In this document: positions 9,906 through 18,654 of the stretch, piece after piece
Layout: each line of letters opens with the position of its first letter
Position numbering within the stretch: the stretch's first letter is position 1
NCBI GenBank assembly: GCA_902363335.1
Contig: CABIZV010000005.1
Coordinates: 62,001 to 126,000, forward strand
Source of the DNA: Enterobacteriaceae bacterium
Lineage (GTDB): Bacteria > Pseudomonadota > Gammaproteobacteria > Enterobacterales > Enterobacteriaceae
Reading direction: 5' to 3'
DNA: 64,000 nt
Notes under the pieces: model-generated
Told to the model about the DNA's origin: nothing
What the model saw: the letters and a program-made list of their open reading frames with translations, nothing else
Databases searched by the model: none
Position numbers and translations under genes: made by a program

Positions 9906-11075
9906 ATGTCTGAACAAATTGTCACGCCTGAGAGCGCCATCCCGGCGGTTCCCAATAAAGATGGAAAAATTAACCTGCTGGATCTTAGCCGTCCGCAGAT
10001 GCGCGAGTTTTTTAAAGACTTAGGCGAAAAACCCTTCCGCGCCGATCAGGTGATGAAGTGGATGTACCACTATTGCTGCGACGACTTTGATGAGATGACC
10101 GACATCAACAAAGTGCTGCGCGGTAAGTTAAAAGAAGTCGCTGAAATTCGCGCCCCGGAAGTGGTGGAAGAGCAACGTTCAACCGATGGCACCATCAAAT
10201 GGGCGATTGCCGTAGGCGATCAGCGCGTTGAAACCGTGTATATCCCGGAAGACGATCGCGCGACCCTGTGTGTCTCATCACAGGTTGGTTGTGCTTTAGA
10301 GTGTAAATTCTGCTCTACGGCGCAGCAGGGCTTTAACCGTAACCTGCGCGTTTCGGAAATTATCGGCCAGGTATGGCGCGCGGCGAAGATTGTCGGCGCG
10401 GTGAAAGCAACCGGCGTTCGTCCAATTACCAACGTCGTTATGATGGGCATGGGTGAACCGCTGCTGAACATGACAAACGTCGTTCCGGCGATGGAAATCA
10501 TGCTGGATGATTTTGGCTTTGGTCTGTCAAAACGTCGTGTGACCTTATCAACTTCAGGCGTTGTACCTGCGCTTGATAAGCTGGGCGACATGATTGACGT
10601 TGCGCTGGCCATCTCCTTGCATGCGCCGAACGATACCATTCGTGACGAAATTGTACCGATCAACAAAAAGTACAACATCGCCACCTTCCTGGAGTCCGTG
10701 CGCGGCTATATTTCTAAGTCCAACGCCAACCAGGGCCGCGTCACTATCGAATACGTGATGCTTGACCATGTCAATGACGGTACCGAACACGCGCATGAGC
10801 TGGCTGAACTGCTAAAAGATACGCCGTGTAAGATTAACCTAATCCCATGGAACCCGTTCCCGGGCGCACCGTATGGTCGTAGCTCCAATAGCCGTATCGA
10901 TCGTTTCTCCAAAGTGTTGATGAGCTATGGTTTCACCACCATCGTGCGCAAAACACGCGGTGATGATATCGATGCCGCCTGTGGGCAGTTGGCCGGGGAT
11001 GTTATTGACCGCACCAAGCGTACTCTGCGTAAACGTATGCAGGGTGAATCTATCTCGGTGAAAGAGTTGTCATGA
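9906..11075 (+). CDS. rlmN: 23S rRNA (A2503-C2) / tRNA (A37-C2) methyltransferase RlmN
   Basis: This radical-SAM enzyme methylates carbon 2 of adenosine 2503 in 23S rRNA and of A37 in several tRNAs. The 389-residue protein has the radical-SAM cluster motif C-x3-C-x2-C at Cys129, Cys133 and Cys136. The two dual-specificity cysteines expected for RlmN are at Cys122 and Cys359. It is about five residues longer than the E. coli protein; the extra residues lie at the N terminus. It heads the conserved rlmN-rodZ-ispG-hisS-yfgM-bamB-der stretch. Confidence 0.97.
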   Translation: MSEQIVTPESAIPAVPNKDGKINLLDLSRPQMREFFKDLGEKPFRADQVMKWMYHYCCDDFDEMTDINKVLRGKLKEVAEIRAPEVVEEQRSTDGTIKWAIAVGDQRVETVYIPEDDRATLCVSSQVGCALECKFCSTAQQGFNRNLRVSEIIGQVWRAAKIVGAVKATGVRPITNVVMMGMGEPLLNMTNVVPAMEIMLDDFGFGLSKRRVTLSTSGVVPALDKLGDMIDVALAISLHAPNDTIRDEIVPINKKYNIATFLESVRGYISKSNANQGRVTIEYVMLDHVNDGTEHAHELAELLKDTPCKINLIPWNPFPGAPYGRSSNSRIDRFSKVLMSYGFTTIVRKTRGDDIDAACGQLAGDVIDRTKRTLRKRMQGESISVKELS

Positions 11076-11349
11076 TGTATTGCGCGCGCCTGAATTGGCG
11101 CGCGCAGCGTTAAGTGCTTAAGGATTAGGCGAAACGTACTGATCTGGTTAATAATTACGGTGCGTTTCCTCACGTATTGAGGCAGTATGTAGCGTTGCCA
11201 GAACAGGGTAAATACGGCCTTTAGCGCTGTTTTGGTGTAGGGTATGACCAGGCAGAGGCTGTCTGTATTATCACAGGACCGGATGTTTCGCGGTGTGAAC
11301 ATCGTTTCGCATCAGAATCTTAAATTTCACGAATCAGCAGTTGTAGCGA
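11076..11349. other. rlmN-rodZ intergenic region with a GC hairpin
   Basis: A perfect 10-base-pair stem, TGCGCGCGCC (11081-11090) facing GGCGCGCGCA (11097-11106), follows rlmN within six bases. It has no T tract, so it may be an attenuator or an mRNA end stabiliser rather than a classic terminator. The remaining ~240 bases before rodZ show no ORF or known RNA that I recognise, though a rodZ promoter and leader are expected here. Confidence 0.5.
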
Positions 11350-12354
11350 ATGAATACTGAAACCAATCACGACCAATCAGCAGCACAAACTACGGGTATC
11401 CGTTTGCGTAATGCCCGTGAACAACTCGGACTCAGTCAGCAAGCCGTTGCAGAACGCTTGTGCCTGAAGGTTTCCACCGTTCGTGATATTGAAGAAGATA
11501 AGGCGCCGGCTGAACTCGCTTCAACATTCTTGCGTGGTTATATCCGTTCCTATGCTCGCCTCGTTCACATCCCGGAAGAAGAACTGCTGCCAATGATGGA
11601 AAAGCAGGCACCGGTACGAGCGGCAAAAGTCGCGCCGATGCAGAGCTTCTCTTTAGGTAAACGTCGTAAGAAACGCGATGGCTGGCTGATGAGCTTTACC
11701 TGGCTTGTGCTGTTCGTGGTGGTCGGTCTAACCGTCGCCTGGTGGTGGCAAAACCACAAAGCGCAGCAGGAAGAAATTTCCACCATGGCCGATCAGTCTT
11801 CCGTTGAGCTGAAGGCGAACGGCAACGATGCGCAAAACGTCCCGCTGAATACCGGAACTGACGCCACGTCGACCCCGGCTGCCACCGACCCGGCTGCTTC
11901 TGCACAGACCAGCACTGAAGCACCCGTAGCAACCTCAACCCCTGCAGAAACTGCACAGAATAATGCCGCCGTGGTATCACCGTCACAAGCTAACGTTGAC
12001 AATACCGCCGCGCAAACCACCCCAGCTCCGCAAACTTCGGTTCCTGGCGCGCTGCCAACCGATCCTGCGCAGACTGCCGCACCTGTTGCTGACGCTAACG
12101 CGCTGGTAATGAACTTCTCCGCCGACTGCTGGCTGGAAGTCACAGACGCAACCGGCAAGAAACTGTTCAGCGGCCTGCAGCGTAAAGGTGGTAATCTGAA
12201 CCTGAGCGGTCAGGCACCTTATAAACTGAAAATTGGTGCGCCGGCTGCAGTACAGATCGAATATCAGGGTAAACCTGTCGACCTGAGTCGTTTTATCAGA
12301 ACTAACCAGGTTGCGCGCCTGACGGTAAGTGCTGAACAATCACCAGCACAATAA
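11350..12354 (+). CDS. rodZ: Cytoskeletal shape protein RodZ
   Basis: RodZ links the MreB actin-like cytoskeleton to the Rod complex and so sets rod shape. The 334-residue protein shows an N-terminal Cro-type helix-turn-helix domain (about 18-85) used to bind MreB. A basic juxtamembrane stretch (KRRKKR) precedes one membrane segment (about 114-131). A long Ala/Thr/Pro/Gln-rich periplasmic linker (about 150-245) leads to a C-terminal beta domain. The composition of the linker is normal for the family. It lies upstream of ispG with a 26-base gap. Confidence 0.96.
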   Translation: MNTETNHDQSAAQTTGIRLRNAREQLGLSQQAVAERLCLKVSTVRDIEEDKAPAELASTFLRGYIRSYARLVHIPEEELLPMMEKQAPVRAAKVAPMQSFSLGKRRKKRDGWLMSFTWLVLFVVVGLTVAWWWQNHKAQQEEISTMADQSSVELKANGNDAQNVPLNTGTDATSTPAATDPAASAQTSTEAPVATSTPAETAQNNAAVVSPSQANVDNTAAQTTPAPQTSVPGALPTDPAQTAAPVADANALVMNFSADCWLEVTDATGKKLFSGLQRKGGNLNLSGQAPYKLKIGAPAAVQIEYQGKPVDLSRFIRTNQVARLTVSAEQSPAQ

Positions 12355-12380
12355 CAGACGCGTAATGCGGGAGATTTTTC

Positions 12381-13499
12381 ATGCATAACCAGGCTCCTAT
12401 TCAACGTAGAAAATCCACACGCATTTACGTTGGGAACGTGCCGATTGGCGATGGCGCTCCTATCGCCGTACAGTCAATGACTAACACGCGAACAACGGAT
12501 GTCGAAGCGACGGTTAATCAAATCAAAGCGTTAGAACGCGTAGGGGCCGATATCGTACGCGTATCCGTCCCTACCATGGACGCCGCCGAAGCCTTTAAGC
12601 TTATCAAGCAGCAGGTGAATGTCCCGCTGGTTGCCGATATCCACTTTGATTACCGTATTGCGCTGAAAGTGGCGGAATACGGCGTGGATTGCCTGCGTAT
12701 TAACCCGGGCAATATCGGCAGTGAAGAACGTATTCGCATGGTTGTTGACTGCGCTCGCGACAAAAATATTCCCATCCGTATCGGCGTAAACGCCGGTTCG
12801 CTTGAGAAAGATTTGCAGGAAAAATACGGTGAGCCAACGCCGCAGGCGCTGCTGGAATCAGCTATGCGTCATGTCGATCATCTCGATCGCCTGAACTTCG
12901 ATCAATTTAAGGTCAGCGTGAAAGCCTCCGATGTTTTCCTGGCGGTTGAATCCTACCGTCTGCTGGCGGCCAAAATCGATCAGCCGTTGCATCTGGGGAT
13001 CACCGAAGCAGGTGGCCTGCGCAGTGGCTCCGTTAAGTCCGCAATCGGCCTTGGCCTGCTGCTTTCTGAAGGGATCGGCGATACACTTCGCGTGTCGTTA
13101 GCCGCGGATCCGGTCGAGGAGATCAAAGTTGGTTTTGATATTCTGAAATCGCTGCGTATTCGCGCACGCGGCATCAACTTCATCGCCTGTCCAACCTGTT
13201 CTCGTCAGGAGTTTGACGTTATCAGCACTGTTAATGCGCTGGAACAGCGTCTGGAAGACATCATCACGCCGATGGACGTTTCGATCATCGGATGCGTGGT
13301 GAACGGTCCTGGCGAAGCGCTGGTGTCGACGCTTGGCGTTACCGGTGGTAACAAAAAAAGCGGCCTGTACGAAGATGGCGTGCGTAAAGACCGTCTGGAC
13401 AATGACGATATGATTAGCCAGCTTGAAGCGAGGATCCGGGCGAAAGCCTCGGTACTGGATGAAGCGCGTCGTATCGACGTTCAGCAGCTTGAAAAATAA
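12381..13499 (+). CDS. ispG: (E)-4-hydroxy-3-methylbut-2-enyl diphosphate synthase
   Basis: IspG (GcpE) makes HMBPP from methylerythritol cyclodiphosphate, the penultimate step of the MEP isoprenoid route. The 372-residue protein keeps the [4Fe-4S] ligands Cys270, Cys273 and Cys305, and the fourth ligand Glu312 in GCVVNGPGEA. Its N-terminal TIM barrel begins with the GxxPIxVQSMTxT type of sequence. It is co-directional with rodZ and hisS. Confidence 0.98.
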   Translation: MHNQAPIQRRKSTRIYVGNVPIGDGAPIAVQSMTNTRTTDVEATVNQIKALERVGADIVRVSVPTMDAAEAFKLIKQQVNVPLVADIHFDYRIALKVAEYGVDCLRINPGNIGSEERIRMVVDCARDKNIPIRIGVNAGSLEKDLQEKYGEPTPQALLESAMRHVDHLDRLNFDQFKVSVKASDVFLAVESYRLLAAKIDQPLHLGITEAGGLRSGSVKSAIGLGLLLSEGIGDTLRVSLAADPVEEIKVGFDILKSLRIRARGINFIACPTCSRQEFDVISTVNALEQRLEDIITPMDVSIIGCVVNGPGEALVSTLGVTGGNKKSGLYEDGVRKDRLDNDDMISQLEARIRAKASVLDEARRIDVQQLEK

Positions 13500-13590
13500 C
13501 GAGATGGGAAGCGGCGTGCTTCCCGTGTATGATTGAACCCGCTGGCACTCTGGTGTCGAGGGTTCATTTTTATATATAAAGAGAATTAAC
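13500..13590 (+). ncRNA. sroE: SroE small RNA candidate (ispG-hisS spacer)
   Basis: E. coli encodes the ~92-nt SroE RNA in exactly this gcpE(ispG)-hisS spacer, on the same strand. The 91-base spacer here has the right length and two hairpins: GGGAAGC/GCTTCCC (13506-13524) and TGAACCC/GGGTTCA (13534-13566) followed by a T run. The second hairpin could also attenuate read-through into hisS. The call rests on position, length and fold; I could not align to the reference. Confidence 0.55.
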
Positions 13591-14865
13591 GTGGCAAAAA
13601 ACATTCAAGCCATTCGCGGCATGAACGATTATCTGCCTGGCGAAACCGCCATCTGGCAGCGCATTGAAAGCACACTCAAAAACGTGCTCGGCAGCTACGG
13701 TTACAGCGAAATTCGTTTGCCGATTGTAGAGCAGACCCCGTTATTCAAGCGCGCTATCGGTGAAGTCACCGACGTGGTTGAAAAAGAGATGTATACCTTT
13801 GAAGACCGCAATGGCGATAGCCTGACGCTGCGTCCAGAAGGTACTGCGGGCTGCGTACGCGCCGGCATCGAACATGGTCTTCTGTACAATCAGGAGCAGC
13901 GTCTGTGGTACATCGGGCCGATGTTCCGCCACGAACGTCCGCAGAAAGGGCGTTATCGCCAGTTCCATCAGTTGGGTGTCGAAGTGTTTGGTCTGCAAGG
14001 GCCCGATATTGATGCCGAACTGATTATGCTCACCGCTCGCTGGTGGCGTGCGCTGGGTATGGCTGAACACGTTAATTTAGAGCTGAACTCCATCGGTTCT
14101 CTCGAAGCTCGCGCTAACTATCGCGATGCGCTGGTGGCCTTCCTGGAACAGCACGTTGAAGTGCTGGATGAAGACTGCAAACGCCGTATGTACAGTAACC
14201 CGCTGCGCGTGCTGGACTCCAAAAATCCTGACGTTCAGGCGTTACTGAACGATGCCCCGACGCTGGGTGATTATCTGGACGAAGAGTCCCGTGAGCACTT
14301 TGCTGGCCTGTGTGCACAGCTTGATGCCGCCGGTATTGCTTATACCGTAAACCAGCGCCTGGTTCGCGGTCTGGATTACTACAACCGCACCGTTTTCGAG
14401 TGGGTAACCAGCAGCCTCGGCTCTCAGGGTACCGTGTGCGCGGGTGGTCGTTATGATGGTCTGGTTGAACAACTGGGCGGTCGCGCAACCCCAGCCGTCG
14501 GTTTTGCTATGGGTCTGGAACGACTTGTTTTGCTCGTTCAGGCAGTGAATCCGGAATTTAAAGCTGATCCTGTTGTCGATATATACCTGGTCGCTTCAGG
14601 TACCGATACTCAGTCAGCCGCAATGCGTCTGGCAGAGCAGGTGCGTGATGCATTACCAGGCGTGAAGCTGATGACTAACCACGGCGGCGGCAACTTTAAG
14701 AAGCAGTTTGCACGCGCTGATAAATGGGGCGCTCGCGTTGCCCTGGTATTGGGTGAGTCAGAGGTTGAACAAGCCACTGTTGTCGTGAAGGACTTGCGCT
14801 CTGGTGAGCAGACAACCGTAACGCAGGAAGGCGTTGCCGCGCATTTGCGCACTATTCTGGGTTAA
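13591..14865 (+). CDS. hisS: Histidine-tRNA ligase
   Basis: HisS charges tRNA-His with histidine as a homodimer. The 424-residue protein has class II synthetase motif 2 (FRHERPQKGRYRQFHQ) and the histidine-A motif LVRGLDYYNRTVFEW. Motif 3 is GFAMGLERL, and an anticodon-binding domain follows from about residue 330. Translation starts at GTG 13591, giving the same VAKNIQAIRGMNDY opening as in E. coli. It is co-directional with yfgM, which follows after 33 bases. Confidence 0.98.
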   Translation: MAKNIQAIRGMNDYLPGETAIWQRIESTLKNVLGSYGYSEIRLPIVEQTPLFKRAIGEVTDVVEKEMYTFEDRNGDSLTLRPEGTAGCVRAGIEHGLLYNQEQRLWYIGPMFRHERPQKGRYRQFHQLGVEVFGLQGPDIDAELIMLTARWWRALGMAEHVNLELNSIGSLEARANYRDALVAFLEQHVEVLDEDCKRRMYSNPLRVLDSKNPDVQALLNDAPTLGDYLDEESREHFAGLCAQLDAAGIAYTVNQRLVRGLDYYNRTVFEWVTSSLGSQGTVCAGGRYDGLVEQLGGRATPAVGFAMGLERLVLLVQAVNPEFKADPVVDIYLVASGTDTQSAAMRLAEQVRDALPGVKLMTNHGGGNFKKQFARADKWGARVALVLGESEVEQATVVVKDLRSGEQTTVTQEGVAAHLRTILG

Positions 14866-14898
14866 GCGCCAGAACATTATTATCAGGAGAAGGGCTGC

Positions 14899-15519
14899 GT
14901 GGAAATTTACAATAACGAAGACGAACAGGTTGACGCGATTAAACGCTTCTTTGCCGAAAATGGTAAAGCACTGGCCGTTGGGGTAATTTTGGGGATTGGT
15001 GCGCTGGTTGGCTGGCGTTACTGGAATTCTCATCAGCTAGACACAGCCCGGGAATCGTCCGCGGCTTATGAAACCGCCGTTTCCTCTCTTAGTTCAGGGA
15101 AACCCGAAGCGCTGGCCTCTGCACAGAAATTTGCAGCCGAGACGAAAAACACCTACGGGGCGTTTGCATCTCTGGAGCTGGCACAGGCTTTTGTGGATAA
15201 AAATGACCTGGCGCAGGCCGAAAAACAGCTGCAGCAAGGGCTGACCGCGGCGTCTGATGAAAATTTAAAATCCGTACTGAGTCTGCGTCTGGCGCGCGTT
15301 CAGCTGCAAATGAAGCAGGCTGACGCGGCGTTGAAAACGCTCGAAGGCGTGAAAGGCGAAGGCTGGACGGCTATTGTTGCTGATTTACGCGGGGAAATCC
15401 TGCTCAGTAAAGGTGACAAACAGGGTGCTCGTGCAGCGTGGGAAGCTGGCGCTAAGAGCGATGCATCACCGGCGCTGAGCGAAATGATGCGCATGAAAAT
15501 TAATAATTTGTCCATCTGA
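14899..15519 (+). CDS. yfgM: Inner-membrane TPR protein YfgM, SecYEG-associated
   Basis: YfgM is a 206-residue inner-membrane protein with one N-terminal anchor (about residues 22-41). A periplasmic tetratricopeptide domain follows, with repeated Leu/Ala-rich helical pairs. In E. coli it sits at the SecYEG translocon with PpiD and affects periplasmic chaperone networks; an effect on RcsB signalling has also been reported. The start is GTG with an AGGAG site upstream. It is 10 bases from bamB, so the two are co-transcribed. Confidence 0.94.
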   Translation: MEIYNNEDEQVDAIKRFFAENGKALAVGVILGIGALVGWRYWNSHQLDTARESSAAYETAVSSLSSGKPEALASAQKFAAETKNTYGAFASLELAQAFVDKNDLAQAEKQLQQGLTAASDENLKSVLSLRLARVQLQMKQADAALKTLEGVKGEGWTAIVADLRGEILLSKGDKQGARAAWEAGAKSDASPALSEMMRMKINNLSI

Positions 15520-15529
15520 GAGGGACCCG

Positions 15530-16708
15530 ATGCAATTGCGTAAATTACTTTTGCCTGGACTGCTTTCTGTCACTCTTTTGAGTGGTTGCTCGCTGTTTAG
15601 CGGTGAAGAAGACGTTGTGAAAATGTCCCCGCTGCCAACGGTGGAAAATCAGTTCACGCCATCAACCGCGTGGGATGTTTCGGTCGGTAGCGGTATCGGC
15701 GATTTCTACTCCAACCTGCATCCGGCTTATGCGGATAGCGTGGTTTACGCGGCTGACCGTAAAGGCACCGTGAAGGCGGTTAACGCCGATGATGGGAAAG
15801 AAATCTGGTCGGTGAATCTGGCGGAAAAAGACGGTTGGTTTGGTCGTAAATCAGCGCTGCTTTCCGGCGGCCTGACGATTGCCGGCGGTCACGTGTATGT
15901 CGGTAGTGAAAAGGCGCAGGTTTACGCGCTGGATGCGGGCGATGGTTCCATCGTCTGGCAGACGACCGCAGCCGGTGAAGTCTTGTCTCGCCCAACCTCG
16001 AGCGATGGTCTGGTTCTGGTTCACACCAGTAATGGCCAGCTCCAGGCGCTGGACGAAAACAGCGGCGTCGTGAAGTGGACGGTGAACCTGGATATGCCAG
16101 CGCTTTCTCTGCGCGGCGAATCAGCCCCAGCCGTTGCTTACGGTGCGGCGGTTGTTGGCGGCGATAACGGTCGTGTGAGCGCAGTCCTGATGCAGCAAGG
16201 CCAGCTTATCTGGCAGCAGCGTATTTCTCAGGCTACCGGCACCACTGAAATCGACCGTCTGAGTGACGTGGATACCACGCCGGTTATCGTGAATGGCGTT
16301 GTTTACGCATTGGCCTACAATGGTAATCTGACGGCGCTGGATCTTCGCAGCGGCCAGATCATGTGGAAACGCGAACTGGGCTCGGTGAATGACTTCATCG
16401 TAGACGGCAACCGTATCTACATCGTCGATCAAAATGACCGTATTCTGGCGTTGACCACCGACGGTGGCGTTACGCTCTGGACGCAAAGCGATCTGTTGCA
16501 CCGCCTGCTGACCTCGCCGGTGCTGTACAATGGCAGTCTGGTTGTGGGTGATAGCGAAGGCTACATGCACTGGGTTAATCCTGATGATGGGCGTTTTGTG
16601 GCCCAGCAGAAGGTGGATAGCTCCGGCTTCCTGACCGAGCCCGTAGTGGCTGACGGTAAACTGCTGATTCAGGCGAAAGACGGTACGGTTTACGCGATTA
16701 CGCGTTAA
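15530..16708 (+). CDS. bamB: Outer-membrane assembly lipoprotein BamB
   Basis: BamB is a lipoprotein of the BAM complex that helps BamA fold outer-membrane barrels. The 392-residue protein has a lipoprotein signal with lipobox LSGC (Cys20) and Ser at +2, which allows Lol export to the outer membrane. The rest is an eight-bladed propeller of PQQ-like repeats, for example ALDAGDGSIVWQ, ALDENSGVVKWT and ALDLRSGQIMWK. It is relevant to the locus at 21-34 kb because inverse autotransporters such as SinH depend on the BAM machinery. Confidence 0.97.
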   Translation: MQLRKLLLPGLLSVTLLSGCSLFSGEEDVVKMSPLPTVENQFTPSTAWDVSVGSGIGDFYSNLHPAYADSVVYAADRKGTVKAVNADDGKEIWSVNLAEKDGWFGRKSALLSGGLTIAGGHVYVGSEKAQVYALDAGDGSIVWQTTAAGEVLSRPTSSDGLVLVHTSNGQLQALDENSGVVKWTVNLDMPALSLRGESAPAVAYGAAVVGGDNGRVSAVLMQQGQLIWQQRISQATGTTEIDRLSDVDTTPVIVNGVVYALAYNGNLTALDLRSGQIMWKRELGSVNDFIVDGNRIYIVDQNDRILALTTDGGVTLWTQSDLLHRLLTSPVLYNGSLVVGDSEGYMHWVNPDDGRFVAQQKVDSSGFLTEPVVADGKLLIQAKDGTVYAITR

Positions 16709-16730
16709 CGGACACAATGTCTTTGCAATG

Positions 16731-16759
16731 AACGGCTCCTGTTAAGCAGGGGCCGTTTG
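16731..16759 (+). terminator. Terminator candidate between bamB and der
   Basis: ACGGCTCCTG (16732-16741) pairs with CAGGGGCCGT (16747-16756) through a five-base loop and one G-U pair. Only a short T run follows, so it may be partial. Confidence 0.55.
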
Positions 16760-16804
16760 CTATTTCTGTATTTTGTCAAAATTTTGAGTATATGAGGCTT
16801 TAAC

Positions 16805-18283
16805 ATGGTACCTGTGGTCGCGCTTGTCGGGCGCCCTAATGTCGGAAAATCCACGCTTTTTAACCGCCTGACGCGCACTCGTGATGCGCTGGTTGCGGAT
16901 TTCCCGGGTCTGACTCGTGACCGTAAGTACGGTCGTGCTGAAGTTGAAGGGCGTGAGTTTATCTGTATCGATACCGGCGGTATCGATGGCACAGAAGAAG
17001 GCGTGGAAACACGCATGGCGGAACAGTCGCTGCTGGCGATTGAAGAAGCCGATGTCGTTCTGTTTATGGTGGATGCACGTGCGGGGTTAATGCCTGCGGA
17101 TGAAGGTATCGCTAAGCATCTGCGTGCGCGTGAAAAGCCAACCTTCCTGGTAGCGAACAAAACTGACGGTATCGACCCGGATCAGGCTGTGGCTGATTTC
17201 TGGTCGCTGGGCATGGGGGAAATTCACCCGATTGCTGCCTCTCACGGTCGTGGCGTGACTACGCTGCTGGAAACCGCTTTGCTGCCGTTCGTTGATGATA
17301 TCAACCCGCCGGAAGAAGTGGACGAAGACGCTGAATATTGGGCGAAGTTTGAAGCCGAGCAAAACGGCGGTGAAGTTGAAGAGCCAGAAGATGACTTCAA
17401 CCCGCAGGATTTGCCGATTAAAATCGCTATCGTAGGCCGCCCGAACGTGGGTAAGTCAACGCTAACTAACCGTATTCTTGGCGAAGATCGCGTTGTGGTC
17501 TTTGATATGCCGGGCACGACGCGTGACAGTATCTACATTCCGATGGAACGCGATGAGCGTGAATACGTTCTCATTGATACCGCGGGTGTGCGTAAGCGCG
17601 GTAAAGTGACTGAGACGGTGGAGAAGTTCTCCGTTATCAAAACCCTACAGGCTATCGAGGACTCTAACGTCTGCCTGCTGGTGATTGATGCGCGCGAAGG
17701 TATCTCCGATCAGGATCTGTCACTGCTGGGCTTTATCCTCAATAGTGGGCGCTCACTTGTCATCGTCGTCAACAAGTGGGACGGTCTGAGTTCCGAAGTG
17801 AGAGAGCAGGTCAAAGAAACCCTCGACTACCGTCTGGGCTTTATCGATTTTGCTCGCGTGCACTTTATCTCCGCGCTGCACGGCAGCGGCGTGGGTAACC
17901 TGTTCGAATCTATCCGTGAAGCTTATGATAGCTCCACCCGTCGTGTCGGTACGGCGATGTTGACCCGTATCATGACCATGGCGACCGAAGATCACCAGCC
18001 GCCTCTGGTTCGTGGGCGTCGCGTGAAGCTGAAATATGCCCACGCCGGTGGTTACAACCCGCCGATTGTGGTTATTCACGGCAACCAGGTTAAAGACCTG
18101 CCGGATTCCTACAAGCGCTACCTGATGAACTATTTCCGCAAATCGCTGGATGTGATGGGTACGCCTATCCGTATTCAGTTCAAGGAAGGCGAGAACCCGT
18201 ATGCAAACAAACGCAATACCCTGACGCCAACGCAGATGCGTAAGCGCCAGCGTTTGATTCGCCATATCAAGAAAAGCAAATAA
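16805..18283 (+). CDS. der: Ribosome-assembly GTPase Der (EngA)
   Basis: Der is an essential double-GTPase needed for maturation of the 50S subunit. The 492-residue protein has two G domains, each with P-loop GRPNVGKST (starting at residues 9 and 211). The G3 motif appears as DTGG in the first domain and DTAG in the second, and the G4 motif as NKTD and NKWD. A C-terminal KH-like domain ends in a basic tail. Older maps call this gene yfgK or engA. It ends the core segment; a terminator and the accessory ymjA-like insert follow. Confidence 0.98.
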   Translation: MVPVVALVGRPNVGKSTLFNRLTRTRDALVADFPGLTRDRKYGRAEVEGREFICIDTGGIDGTEEGVETRMAEQSLLAIEEADVVLFMVDARAGLMPADEGIAKHLRAREKPTFLVANKTDGIDPDQAVADFWSLGMGEIHPIAASHGRGVTTLLETALLPFVDDINPPEEVDEDAEYWAKFEAEQNGGEVEEPEDDFNPQDLPIKIAIVGRPNVGKSTLTNRILGEDRVVVFDMPGTTRDSIYIPMERDEREYVLIDTAGVRKRGKVTETVEKFSVIKTLQAIEDSNVCLLVIDAREGISDQDLSLLGFILNSGRSLVIVVNKWDGLSSEVREQVKETLDYRLGFIDFARVHFISALHGSGVGNLFESIREAYDSSTRRVGTAMLTRIMTMATEDHQPPLVRGRRVKLKYAHAGGYNPPIVVIHGNQVKDLPDSYKRYLMNYFRKSLDVMGTPIRIQFKEGENPYANKRNTLTPTQMRKRQRLIRHIKKSK

Positions 18284-18321
18284 CGAATCGGTATGGTTCG
18301 CTAATATTGTATTTCCTTTCA

Positions 18322-18344
18322 AGCCCGCATCCAGCGGGCTTTTT
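18322..18344 (+). terminator. Rho-independent terminator of der
   Basis: AGCCCGC (18322-18328) and GCGGGCT (18334-18340) form a stem with a five-base loop, followed by TTTT. This is a clean terminator between der and the ymjA-like gene. Confidence 0.8.
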
Positions 18345-18390
18345 AATGTTATTATCTGGCTGATATTGACCTTAACGCTGGGAGTAACAG

Positions 18391-18636
18391 ATGAGCAACG
18401 AAGTTCCAATCAAATACTATGACATCGCTGATGAGTACGCGACAGAGTCAGCCAAGCCGGTTGATGAGTCAGAGCGTGACGCGCTGGCGCTTTATTTCCA
18501 GTTGCTGATTACTCGTTTGATGAACAACGAAGAAATCAGCGAAGAAGCGCAGCAAGAGATGGCGGTAGAAGCGGGTATCAACGCGCAGCGGATTGATGAT
18601 ATCGCTGAGTTCCTCAATCAATGGGGTAATGAGTAG
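18391..18636 (+). CDS. YmjA-like small protein (DUF2543)
   Basis: This 81-residue acidic protein closely resembles E. coli YmjA; recognised stretches are KYYDIADEYATE, LMNNEEISEEAQ and AEFLNQWGNE. Its function is unknown. It has no signal peptide or membrane segment and looks like a compact helical cytosolic protein. In E. coli K-12 ymjA lies elsewhere, near the puu genes, so its place here between der and a MetC-like gene is accessory. An 18-base gap to the next gene suggests one transcript. Confidence 0.8.
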   Translation: MSNEVPIKYYDIADEYATESAKPVDESERDALALYFQLLITRLMNNEEISEEAQQEMAVEAGINAQRIDDIAEFLNQWGNE

Positions 18637-18654
18637 CTTTTTATGAGGTAAGTC